Assembly (NCBI GenBank): GCA_002427845.1
Contig: DIYZ01000252.1
Coordinates: 1-14,889 of the forward strand
Source of the DNA: Chloracidobacterium sp. UBA6041
Lineage (GTDB): Bacteria; Acidobacteriota; Blastocatellia; Pyrinomonadales; Pyrinomonadaceae
Direction of reading: 5' to 3'
DNA length: 14,889 bases
Of this stretch, positions 7,122 through 14,721 are shown one piece after another. Numbering within the stretch: the first letter of the stretch is position 1; each line of letters starts with the position of its first letter. The notes under the pieces are model-generated. The model searched no databases. It was not told the origin of the DNA and saw nothing but the letters and a program-made list of their open reading frames with translations. A program made the position numbers and the translations under genes.

Positions 7122-9527
7122 CTACTTCGCCGGTGCGCGACTAACCCGCCATTTCACTTTCCCGGACAGCGGATCGTTCTTGAGTGCAAAGCCGCTCGGG
7201 TCGGAACCCAACTTAAGTGTTAGCAGATCTCCCTCGGGCAGGGCGAACAGTCCGGACACGGGTAAGTTGTCGGTGCTGAACACTCGCAGCTCGACATTGT
7301 TCCAATCCATCTCCGACGTGCTCTGGGCCACCTTGATATGCGGTATGACAGAATGATCCTTAACCAGCAGCACAACCGGAATCTGGCCCGGAGCGATCTG
7401 ATGCCACTGCGCGCCCTGATATACCTTGCCGGTTTGATAATCGATCCACGCGCCGGGCGGCAGATAGACTTTACGGCTCGCAGCTTCGTCAAACATGGGA
7501 GCCACCAGCAGGCTCGAGCCGAACATGTACTCATCATCGATCGTCCATGACGTTCGATCATCCGGATACTCGAAGAAGAGCGTTCGCAGCATGGGGAAGC
7601 CATGCGCCGAAGAGTCCTTCGCTTGCGCGATGATGTAGGGCATGAGCGAGTATTTGAGCCCCAACGCACGGCGAAAGTCCTCGGTCAAAGCCTCGTCGTA
7701 TTCCCAGGGCTCACGTGGTGGTGCTCCATGTGCTCGCGTGTGCGAAGTCAGCACCCCCCAGGCCAGCCACCGGCGATAAAGGTCGCGGGGCGCGCGCTCG
7801 ACAAAGCCACCCACATCATGGCTCCAGTAGGTGAAGCCTGACATCCCGAATGACAATCCGCCCCGCAGTTCCGCAGCCATCGCTGAATTCGTATTCTCGG
7901 CATCGCCACCCCAGTGCAGTGGATAGCGCTGGCTGCCGGCCCACGCGCTACGCGCCCAGATGACGTTCTCGCCATTTACTTCTCTGGTTATATCGGCGAC
8001 GGCCTTGTTGTAACGCAGCGGATAGAGGTTGTGCTCGTACCAGCCTGTCCGCCCCGAAGCGTATTGACCTGTAAGCGGCGCCCCTTCACCAAAGTCCGCC
8101 TTGATCGCCCCCACACCCATCTTGAGCAGGTTCGCCAGTTTTGCTTGATACCACTTCACTGCTTCCGGATTACTCATGTCGACAACAGCGTCTTCGAACG
8201 GCAGCGCCCCACCGTCGTTCTTCACCTCATAGCCTTTGTCGACCAGCTCTTTGAACAGTTCGTTCTTGCTGGTGAAGTAGGTGTACTGCCAGAGGCTGAT
8301 ATGAAATCCCTGCTGCTTTAGGTCAGCGATCATTTTTGCCGGGTCGCGGAATCGTGAAGTAGAAAACTGATAGTTGCTGCGCCAGTCGGTTTCGAACCAA
8401 CCAGTGTCGAGGTGAATTACATCTGCCGGCACCTTATGCTGCCTGAGCTTCGCCGCCACTTCGCGCACTTCGTCTTCCGACTTGTAGGTGATGCGACTCA
8501 TCCAAAAGCCGAACGACCAGAGCGGCGGTACTGGACTGCGACCGGTTAGCGCCGTGTACTCAGACAGAATGTCTTTTGGCTCGCCGAGAAAAACAAAGAT
8601 GTCCAGATTTTCGTCGCCGGAATAAATGACGTTGTGCGCGTCATAGTATTTGCCGAAATCAAAAGTGACGGGCGCGCTGGTGTGCACGAACATGCCATAG
8701 CCGTTGCTGCTAAGAAAGAATGGGATCGGCTTGTACATGTATTCGTTCTGCGTACCCATGCCGTCGCGCGCGAACTCGACGACGTGCTGACCACGCTTAT
8801 TCAAGCCCGTGAAGGACTCGCCGCAGCCGAATATTTTCTCGTCGTGCTGCAGTTGAAACGTTGCGGCAACGCGGCGGCTCAAGTCGCTCGCGCGACGGAC
8901 AAAGGAAAAAGGAATCGGGGTAATGAAGGTGTTGGGATCACCGATGTTCTGCGTGCGCGTCAGCAGATGACCTGCCTTGTCGTAGAACTCAATGTGCCAG
9001 GGCTGCTTGATGATGCGCACCTGTCCAAACGCACTGGTATAAATGATCGCTTGATCAGTCTGTTTCACTTTCCAGGAGTTATCTTTCGCTACGGGGCCGG
9101 CAAGCATCAACGATGAGCCGTCGCTGAGTGGCACCGCGCGCGTGTTGAATCGCAGCCTGACGGTGCGCGGACTGACGAAGGTAACGGAGAAAGGTAACTT
9201 CGGATCCTGATCATATTCGGTGCCCGGGAATTCGGTTGATCGGCCCCGCGCGAAGGTGACATCCATCTTGTTGAATGACAGCGTAGTGCTCCTGACATAC
9301 CTGTCCCACTCAAGCGTGCCCTGACCGGTTGCCGAATTGAAATCCACCACCTTGCTGCCGATGAAGTAAATATTCTCCATCTTCTGGAAGTCCAGACTGA
9401 CATCAACCGGATCGCCAAGGACTTGAGCCTTTGCAATAGCAGCGAAAGTCACAAGACAGGTTACGATCAAGGCGATAATGGAAACGGCGCGAGAGGGCCG
9501 CACATCTTCGATAAGTTGCGATGTCAA
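7122..9527 (-). CDS. GH31 alpha-xylosidase-like enzyme, secreted
   Basis: This is a family 31 retaining alpha-glycosidase of 801 residues. A Sec signal covers about residues 15-34 (cleavage near AKA-QV). An N-terminal beta-sandwich follows, then the barrel with WSFGFWMSRITYKSEDEV (337-354) and HLDTGWF (372-378). The nucleophile is Asp478 in AIKADFGE and the acid/base is Asp542 in HWGGDAEN. Downstream come RGGLSFGMSGFTYWSHDVGGF and VAPMFDEA. The KADFGE/WGGD pair and the ARSAWAGSQRYPLHWGGD stretch closely resemble E. coli YicI (KTDFGE), so alpha-xylosidase is the best specificity guess, for example on xyloglucan oligosaccharides; alpha-glucosidase remains possible. The start is TTG (9525-9527) with GGAGG (9535-9539) at 7-nt spacing. 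It follows GH27 by about 155 bp containing a hairpin repeat. Confidence 0.92.
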   Translation of the reverse strand: MTSQLIEDVRPSRAVSIIALIVTCLVTFAAIAKAQVLGDPVDVSLDFQKMENIYFIGSKVVDFNSATGQGTLEWDRYVRSTTLSFNKMDVTFARGRSTEFPGTEYDQDPKLPFSVTFVSPRTVRLRFNTRAVPLSDGSSLMLAGPVAKDNSWKVKQTDQAIIYTSAFGQVRIIKQPWHIEFYDKAGHLLTRTQNIGDPNTFITPIPFSFVRRASDLSRRVAATFQLQHDEKIFGCGESFTGLNKRGQHVVEFARDGMGTQNEYMYKPIPFFLSSNGYGMFVHTSAPVTFDFGKYYDAHNVIYSGDENLDIFVFLGEPKDILSEYTALTGRSPVPPLWSFGFWMSRITYKSEDEVREVAAKLRQHKVPADVIHLDTGWFETDWRSNYQFSTSRFRDPAKMIADLKQQGFHISLWQYTYFTSKNELFKELVDKGYEVKNDGGALPFEDAVVDMSNPEAVKWYQAKLANLLKMGVGAIKADFGEGAPLTGQYASGRTGWYEHNLYPLRYNKAVADITREVNGENVIWARSAWAGSQRYPLHWGGDAENTNSAMAAELRGGLSFGMSGFTYWSHDVGGFVERAPRDLYRRWLAWGVLTSHTRAHGAPPREPWEYDEALTEDFRRALGLKYSLMPYIIAQAKDSSAHGFPMLRTLFFEYPDDRTSWTIDDEYMFGSSLLVAPMFDEAASRKVYLPPGAWIDYQTGKVYQGAQWHQIAPGQIPVVLLVKDHSVIPHIKVAQSTSEMDWNNVELRVFSTDNLPVSGLFALPEGDLLTLKLGSDPSGFALKNDPLSGKVKWRVSRAPAK

Positions 9528-9531
9528 GTTT

Positions 9532-9540
9532 TATCCTCCA
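9532..9540 (-). promoter_or_regulatory. Ribosome binding site deciding the TTG start of GH31
   Basis: TGGAGGATA on the minus strand places GGAGG 7 bases upstream of TTG 9527-9525. The leader that follows has a hydrophobic core and an AKA-QV signal-peptidase-like site, so the TTG start is well supported. Confidence 0.7.
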
Positions 9541-9593
9541 CTCGGAAAACATTCACCACGTCCTTAAAAATCAATCACGCTCCGTTGAGATTA

Positions 9594-9633
9594 GGCACTT
9601 GTGCCCGGCGTGCGCGGCGGCGGACAAGTCCGC
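9594..9633. repeat. Double-hairpin intergenic repeat (GGCACTTGTGCC / GCGGACAAGTCCGC)
   Basis: Two short perfect hairpins stand 14 bp apart in the gap between GH27 and GH31: GGCAC-TT-GTGCC (9594-9605) and GCGGAC-AA-GTCCGC (9620-9633), joined by a very GC-rich spacer. I recall similar GTGCGGACTTGTCCGC blocks as dispersed repeats in acidobacterial-type genomes, so this is probably a mobile REP-like unit. In the GH27-GH31 transcript it could act as an RNA-stabilising or attenuating structure. There is no T-run on the minus strand that would make it a standard terminator. Confidence 0.6.
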
Positions 9634-9682
9634 ACTCTAAACGGTGCAGTAAATATTTTTAGGTGCGGCTACGGGCGCATCG

Positions 9683-10876
9683 CTATGGTTTGATCTTGAC
9701 CACGACGACACCATGACTCCCAACTGTCGCGGAAAAGCTGCCGGTGCGCTTGCCGAGATCCTTCATGGCCCAAAGGTCGCGAACGGAAGCAGGCAGATAA
9801 TCCGGATAGCCGATGTCGCTCCATTTAGCGGATATCTTGCTTTCTGCCGTGCCCCGGTTCAGCAGGGCGACGGCGCGGCTGCCGTCCGCCAACTGCCTGG
9901 CCCACACTTCCAGTTCTCCTTCACGCTTAACCCTGCGACCCTGCATCCCCAGCTGATCCTGATCGACGGCGATGACCTCTTTATTCGTCAGAATCTCAGC
10001 AATTTCCGGAGACATACTGCGAATGTCGTTGCCCGCAATCAGCGGCGCCGCCAGAATGCACCAAAGACTGAAATGCGATCGGTATTCCGTTGTTGTCATT
10101 CCGCCGTTGCCGACTTCCAACATGTCCGGATCATTCCAATGACCAGGACCGGCATAAGATTCGAGACCGTCCTGCAGATCGAGGATGTGAACGAAGCCCA
10201 TACCGCCCCAGTCTCGCTGGCAATCCCAGCAGTCCTGAATATCACCGGTGGTGCGCCAGAGATTGCCCACGTCTCGCGCCCAAAGCCAGGGTTTTGACGA
10301 TCCCCACTCGCATAAACTGAAGACCATGGGACGTCCCGACTTCACCAGTGCATCGCGCATGATTGAGTAAGACGCCTGCTGGTTCTGGGTGCTGGTCGAA
10401 CACCAATCGTATTTCAAATAATCAACGCCCCAGGCGGCGTACTGCCTGGCATCCTGGAATTCGTAGCCTCTGCTGCCGGATCGTTTCTGGCACGTGAGGG
10501 TACCGGCATCGGAATAAATCCCGAACTTGAGTCCCTTTGCGTGGATGTAATCAGCGAGCGCCTTGATACCGGACGGAAATCGTTTGCCATCAGGAATGAT
10601 ATTGCCCTGGCTGTCCCGATCCACCTGCCAACAATCGTCGATGACAATGTATTGATAACCGGCATCCTTCATCCCGGTGCTGACCATGGCATCGGCGATT
10701 TGTTTGATCAGTTCCTCGCTGACGTTGCAAGCGAACTTGTTCCAACTGTTCCAACCCATCGGCGGAGTTTTGGCCTGGCCGTTGTCGAGGGCGCGCAACT
10801 CGCCAGCCGGCAGGCAGGTGATGAATAAAAGGCAGAAGAAAGAATGTAGGAGGCGAAGAGTGTTCGTTCTAGTCAT
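9683..10876 (-). CDS. GH27 alpha-galactosidase, secreted
   Basis: This is a family 27 (clan D) retaining alpha-galactosidase of 397 residues, removing alpha-1,6-linked galactose from galactomannan, raffinose-type sugars or glycan side chains. The Sec signal is residues ~1-29. The mature start has the family signature KTPPMGWNSWNKF (37-48), then YIVIDDCWQ (76-84) and FGIYSDAGTLTC (118-129). The nucleophile is Asp157 in DYLKYDWC and the acid/base is Asp212 in RTTGDIQDCW. Cys189-Glu190-Trp191 (SLCEWG) is the residue set that favours galactose over N-acetylgalactosamine. GPGHWNDPDML and LWCILAAPLIAGND follow, then the beta-sandwich C-terminal domain (RAVALLNRG). Length is normal. The ATG start has AAGGA (10885-10889) at 8-nt spacing. 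It lies 187 bp after the carbohydrate-binding-like gene, the widest gap in the upper part of the series. Confidence 0.95.
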   Translation of the reverse strand: MTRTNTLRLLHSFFCLLFITCLPAGELRALDNGQAKTPPMGWNSWNKFACNVSEELIKQIADAMVSTGMKDAGYQYIVIDDCWQVDRDSQGNIIPDGKRFPSGIKALADYIHAKGLKFGIYSDAGTLTCQKRSGSRGYEFQDARQYAAWGVDYLKYDWCSTSTQNQQASYSIMRDALVKSGRPMVFSLCEWGSSKPWLWARDVGNLWRTTGDIQDCWDCQRDWGGMGFVHILDLQDGLESYAGPGHWNDPDMLEVGNGGMTTTEYRSHFSLWCILAAPLIAGNDIRSMSPEIAEILTNKEVIAVDQDQLGMQGRRVKREGELEVWARQLADGSRAVALLNRGTAESKISAKWSDIGYPDYLPASVRDLWAMKDLGKRTGSFSATVGSHGVVVVKIKP

Positions 10877-11044
10877 CCGAAAATTCCTTCGTCAATCCTG
10901 GTGCTCGCTTTACGAAAATGATCGGAGAGCGACCTGGCAACCTACAAAGCCTGTGGCAGGACGCTTCATGACATCGTTTCCTGTGCGCGCAAGCTTCCAT
11001 AAGGAACAGGCTGCTTTACGTTTGCACCTCAGGCGCTCCTCAGG

Positions 11045-11068
11045 TCGCACGTCAATTCGCACGTCAAT
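11045..11068. repeat. Perfect 12-bp tandem duplication at a gene end
   Basis: TCGCACGTCAAT occurs twice back to back (11045-11056 and 11057-11068). The second copy contains the TGA stop codon of the carbohydrate-binding-like gene, so the repeat is either a recent duplication of the gene end or pre-dates its present stop. No function is evident. Confidence 0.7.
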
Positions 11069-11792
11069 CTGTGAAGGTGACATTGTCAATAACGACCGTG
11101 CCATTGATCGGAGTGCACTGGTTGCAGTACACACTAATTTGCACTGACGTTAGCTTCCTCAACACTTCCTTTGTGTCGACGTGGTCTTGCACCCACGAAG
11201 GTTGGGCCAATGATTTCAACGGTATCTTGTAGGTATTGAAGCCAGTAGGGCTGAGCTTAAAGGTCGCTTGTGGAAAACCGTATTGAAGATTGATACCCTG
11301 CCCATGACTGGTCAACTCGACGCGCATGTATTGGACGCCGGTTGGCGATGGCGTGCCCTTCGCATAAATTTGAAACGTCAAATTCTTATAGCGGCTAACA
11401 TCTTCCGCTACTCGTTTCCCGTCCCGGTCCGGCAGACCATGTATGTCCAGCGTTACGTTGGCGTAGTTATTCGGCGAGGACAATATATAGCTGAACGTTG
11501 CGGCCTTGTTTGGCTCATCCGCCTTGAGCCTGACCAACTCAGGCGCGTCCTTGGCTCCCGGCATACCCGTGAATTTAGCGGGATTGCCGGGATTCTCCGA
11601 ACCGGCAAATATCTGCACGTAGCCGCCGCGAGTGCTCACGGGTCGGTTGTCTTTCACTGTATCAAAGTCCGCGTACACGAGCTTATCGTCTGACTGAGCG
11701 ACGGCCGTTGAAGACTTGTGCGTACCGACGGCGAAGAAGACGGTCAATAAAGCCAAAGCACAAAAAGCAAACGCAGACGTCACTTTCCTCAT
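11064..11792 (-). CDS. Secreted carbohydrate-binding-module-like protein, 242 aa
   Basis: This is a single-domain secreted protein. A Sec signal spans about residues 1-33 (hydrophobic core AFAFCALALLTVFFAVG). The rest looks like a galactose-binding-type beta-sandwich: YADFDTVKDNRPVSTRGGY at the first strands, a central SRYKNLTFQIYAKG strand, YMRVELTSHGQ, FNTYKIPLKSLAQPSW, and the typical ending TSVQISVY...GTVVIDNVTF. This resembles CBM11- and CIA30-type domains often appended to glucanases. I see no catalytic acid pair. A CNQC pair near residue 228 could form a tight disulfide. The role would be binding substrate glycan for the enzymes encoded downstream. It is the first gene of the minus-strand series, with ATG at 11790-11792 and TAGGAG (11801-11806) at 8-nt spacing. 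Exact family membership is inferred. Confidence 0.72.
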   Translation of the reverse strand: MRKVTSAFAFCALALLTVFFAVGTHKSSTAVAQSDDKLVYADFDTVKDNRPVSTRGGYVQIFAGSENPGNPAKFTGMPGAKDAPELVRLKADEPNKAATFSYILSSPNNYANVTLDIHGLPDRDGKRVAEDVSRYKNLTFQIYAKGTPSPTGVQYMRVELTSHGQGINLQYGFPQATFKLSPTGFNTYKIPLKSLAQPSWVQDHVDTKEVLRKLTSVQISVYCNQCTPINGTVVIDNVTFTD

Positions 11793-12146
11793 GCCATCAT
11801 CTCCTAAGTCGATACAAGTATTTCTATCATGCCGCTTTCGAGTAGCCAGCCGTAATTGACTCTCGGTTTATTAGCGATCCGTTTTTGCTAGCATCATCAA
11901 TAGCAAGCGTGGTCTTTAATCCATCAGGAGAGTCTCAACGTGCAGGAAGCTCTCACTGTCAGCGATGTCGGCGATCATTGTTCTCGAGGCGCTCTGGAGG
12001 ACGCCAGGGTTTGTTGTATCAGCATACAAAAGATCTGCGCGCATATTATTCCTACCAATGCGATCGCTATGGTTTTCATGGCCAGTTGCGTCCTAACGAG
12101 ATCTTAGTTGAAGGAACGGTGTCCCCATTCTCTTTCATTCCCGGCT

Positions 12147-12162
12147 ATTGTTCAAGGACAAT
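12147..12162. promoter_or_regulatory. Imperfect palindrome, candidate operator
   Basis: ATTGTTC-AA-GGACAAT pairs over 7 bases with one G-T mismatch position. It lies about 230 bp upstream of the GH3 start and close to a second inverted repeat. This position fits a regulator site, but no regulator gene is present and the match could be chance. Confidence 0.25.
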
Positions 12163-12177
12163 TTGAGGCCGCGCGCA

Positions 12178-12199
12178 CTTGTACCAATATGATTACAAG
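12178..12199. promoter_or_regulatory. Inverted repeat CTTGTA-N10-TACAAG, candidate operator
   Basis: Perfect 6-base arms are separated by an AT-rich 10-base spacer (centre-to-centre 16 bp). The dyad is about 190 bp upstream of the rightward GH3 gene. A single half-site TACAAG recurs at 11813-11818, just upstream of the leftward gene series. This suits a dimeric regulator that controls both directions, but this is inference from one dyad and one half-site. Confidence 0.3.
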
Positions 12200-12389
12200 G
12201 CCCGTAGAGAATGCTAGAGTGTTCGGGAAGTAAGCCATCAGAGCCTTTCGTGAGGATGTTGTTCATCGAATCCATGCAGCTATCAAGTTGTGTTCACGAA
12301 CTGACGTCGGATACGCCGCCGGAAATCTCTTACGAAGAAAACAATCGCTTGATCGATGAGTCAAAGCAGCAGATGGGAGCTGAGTTCAT

Positions 12390-14624
12390 TTGCAAGTAAT
12401 CAAACGAAACACTCAAATCAGATTTTGCCTGGTAGTCTTGGCGTTATCGCTCCTGCTGGTTCTTCAATTCGGTAGCGTCGTCACGACAGCAATAATGATC
12501 CGGGGCACCGCCAAGGAACCATCGAGGTATCAATACCCTTTTCAAAATCCGAACCGGCCCATTGAAGAGAGAGTCGAAAACATCCTTTCGCTGATGACGC
12601 TGGATGAAAAGATCGCGTGTCTGGGGACGAATCCCAGTGTGCCGCGTCTGGGAATCAAAGGGAGTGGCCACGTGGAAGGCATACATGGCCTGGCGCAAGG
12701 TGGGCCGGCGAAATGGGGCCGCCCAAAAACAATCCCCACAACGACGTTTCCTCAAGGCATTGGCCTTGGCGAAACGTGGGATCCGGACATCCTGCGGCAG
12801 GCAGGGGCGATTGAAGGCTATGAAGCTCGGTACATCTTTCAGAGTAGCAAATACCATCAGGGCGGAATCGTCATCAGGTCGCCTAACGCTGATCTGGGTC
12901 GCGATCCGCGGTGGGGCAGAACCGAAGAATGCTACGGCGAAGATCCCTATTTCAACGGAACGATGGTGGTCGCTTTTGTAAAGGGCCTTCAGGGCAATGA
13001 CAAAACGTACTGGCAGGCAGCCGCGCTGATGAAACACTTCCTCGCGAACAGCAATGAGAACGATCGCGACAAAACGTCTTCTGATTTTGATGAGAGACTT
13101 TTTAGAGAATACTACTCGGTGCCGTTCCGCATGGGCGTCGTCGAAGGCGGCTCGAGAGCCTTCATGGCCTCTTATAATGAGATGAACGGCGTGCCGATGA
13201 CCATCAATCCCGTTTTAGAAAATGTCGCGCGCAAAGAATGGGGACAGGATGGCATCATCTGTACTGATGCCGGCGCAATGCGTAACCTTGTCACTTCCCA
13301 GAAATACTCTCCGGACTTTGATCACGCCGCCGCCTCGTCGGTGAAGGCCGGAATCGGCCAGTTCCTGGACAAGTATCCCGATGCCGTGCGCGGTGCGTTG
13401 AAAAGAGGCCTACTCACGGAAACCGAAATTGACGAAGCACTCAAAGGAAACTTCAGAGTGATGATTCGGCTCGGCTTACTGGATCCGCCGTCGATGGTTC
13501 CCTACTCAAATATCGGCAGCGAGCCTGAAGATCCGTGGCTGACTGAAAAGCACAAAGCCGTCGCTCGTCTGGCAACTCAAGAGTCCCTCGTCTTGTTGAA
13601 GAACTCGAAAAACCTCTTGCCCCTGGATAAGCACGCGGTGAAGTCAATCGCCGTCATCGGCCCACGCGCAAACGAAGTTCTTCTGGATTGGTACAGCGGC
13701 ACGCCACCTTACAGAGTTACACCACTCGAAGGAATAAAGAGCAGCGTCGGTCCAGGCGTGAGCGTCGGCTTTGCGGCGAACAATGATGAGGACGCCGCGG
13801 TAAAACTCGCACGCGCATCTGAAGTGGCAATTGTCTGCGTCGGGAACCATCCCAACGGGGGCAACGACTCTGTCTGGGGCAAAGTCTCAACGCCGAGCGA
13901 AGGACGTGAAGCGGTCGACAGACAATCGATCACGCTCGAACAGGAAGAACTCGTCAAGCAAGTCTACCAGGCGAATCCCAGAACCATCGTTGTGCTTGTC
14001 TCGAGTTTCCCATATGCGATCAACTGGACTCAGGATAACGTGCCGGCCATTCTCCACATGGTCCTGAACAGCCAGGAAGAAGGTAACGCGCTCTCCGATG
14101 TACTATTCGGCGACTACAACCCCGCTGGACGACTTGTGCAAACCTGGCCCAGGTCGCTTGAGCAGTTACCGCCGATGATGGATTACGACATTCGCCACGG
14201 GCGGACTTACATGTACTTCAAAGGCGAACCGCTGTATCCCTTCGGCTACGGTCTGAGCTATACGAGCTTTTCTTATTCCAACCTGCGTACCAGTGCCAAG
14301 TCGTTGCCTGCGAGCGGTTCAATCCTCGTGAAAGTCGATCTCAAGAACACGGGTAGTCGCGCCGGCGAAGAGGTAGTTCAGTTGTACGTCAAACACCTGA
14401 CCTCTTCCGTCCAGAGACCAGGAAAGGAGTTAAAGGCCTTCAGGCGACTCGCTTTGCGGCCGGGAGAAACCAGGACAGTAACGCTCGAACTAAAGGGCGA
14501 ACAGCTCGCTTATTGGGACGTGTCTCGCCATAAGTTTGTCGTAGAAAGCGGTTTGTCTCAGATTATGATCGGGAGTTCTTCAGCGGACATCAAACTGAAG
14601 CAACCAGTAAAGGTTGTGAAATGA
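12390..14624 (+). CDS. GH3 beta-glycosidase (TDAGA type), secreted
   Basis: This is a second family 3 enzyme of 744 residues, distinct from the Tat-type one. The start is TTG (12390-12392): an in-frame TGA lies just upstream, GGGAG (12375-12379) is 10 bases before it, and the signal peptide core (FCLVVLALSLLLVLQFGSVV) follows; the next in-frame ATG (12495) would remove that core. The barrel shows IHGLAQGG, RSPNADLGRDPRWGRTEECYGEDP, KHFLANSNENDR (Lys215-His216) and the nucleophile Asp293 in ICTDAGAM. The ICTDAG form rather than SDW resembles the beta-xylosidase/exo-glucosidase branch, so the released sugar could be xylose or glucose. The likely acid/base is Glu504 or Glu507 in PSEGREAVDRQSITL. 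PFGYGLSYTSF and a fibronectin-III-like domain (KNTGSRAGEEVVQLYVKHL) follow. It stands alone on the plus strand. Confidence 0.92.
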   Translation: MQVIKRNTQIRFCLVVLALSLLLVLQFGSVVTTAIMIRGTAKEPSRYQYPFQNPNRPIEERVENILSLMTLDEKIACLGTNPSVPRLGIKGSGHVEGIHGLAQGGPAKWGRPKTIPTTTFPQGIGLGETWDPDILRQAGAIEGYEARYIFQSSKYHQGGIVIRSPNADLGRDPRWGRTEECYGEDPYFNGTMVVAFVKGLQGNDKTYWQAAALMKHFLANSNENDRDKTSSDFDERLFREYYSVPFRMGVVEGGSRAFMASYNEMNGVPMTINPVLENVARKEWGQDGIICTDAGAMRNLVTSQKYSPDFDHAAASSVKAGIGQFLDKYPDAVRGALKRGLLTETEIDEALKGNFRVMIRLGLLDPPSMVPYSNIGSEPEDPWLTEKHKAVARLATQESLVLLKNSKNLLPLDKHAVKSIAVIGPRANEVLLDWYSGTPPYRVTPLEGIKSSVGPGVSVGFAANNDEDAAVKLARASEVAIVCVGNHPNGGNDSVWGKVSTPSEGREAVDRQSITLEQEELVKQVYQANPRTIVVLVSSFPYAINWTQDNVPAILHMVLNSQEEGNALSDVLFGDYNPAGRLVQTWPRSLEQLPPMMDYDIRHGRTYMYFKGEPLYPFGYGLSYTSFSYSNLRTSAKSLPASGSILVKVDLKNTGSRAGEEVVQLYVKHLTSSVQRPGKELKAFRRLALRPGETRTVTLELKGEQLAYWDVSRHKFVVESGLSQIMIGSSSADIKLKQPVKVVK

Positions 14625-14721
14625 AGAAACGTCACCTGTAGTAATGAGCCACCGCGGTATGATGTTCTCGCCCTGGAAATCGGCGATCAAGTGAGCGGGC
14701 CTATTCTGAGCGATGGACTTC

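Larger units (their letters stand above)
11793..12389. other. Divergent intergenic region, 597 bp
   Basis: This region separates the leftward glycosidase series from the rightward GH3 gene and should hold both promoters. I see no confident protein gene in it. The best small candidate is a 55-codon frame from GTG 11940 to TAG 12107 with AGGAG 9 bases upstream and a hydrophobic tail, but its composition is unconvincing. Another frame, ATG 12211 to TAA 12399, overlaps the GH3 start by ten bases and has no clear ribosome site. Possible operators are CTTGTA-N10-TACAAG (12178-12199), the near-palindrome ATTGTTC-AA-GGACAAT (12147-12162) and GTTC-AC-GAAC (12292-12301). No -35/-10 pair stands out on either strand. 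Confidence 0.6.

Noticed and set aside
11940..12107. 55-codon plus-strand frame with GTG start and AGGAG upstream
   Set aside because: The ribosome site is good, but the translation has no domain, is cysteine-rich without pattern, and the surrounding region has no coding character in any frame. Not listed as a gene.
12211..12399. 62-residue plus-strand ORF overlapping the GH3 start by ten bases
   Set aside because: It has no clear Shine-Dalgarno and no recognisable domain. A leader ORF coupling into the GH3 TTG start is conceivable but not supported.
14625..14721. Possible bidirectional terminator between the convergent genes
   Set aside because: Only an 8-base palindrome (ACCGCGGT) and weak partial complementarities are present, with no stem followed by a T-run on either strand.
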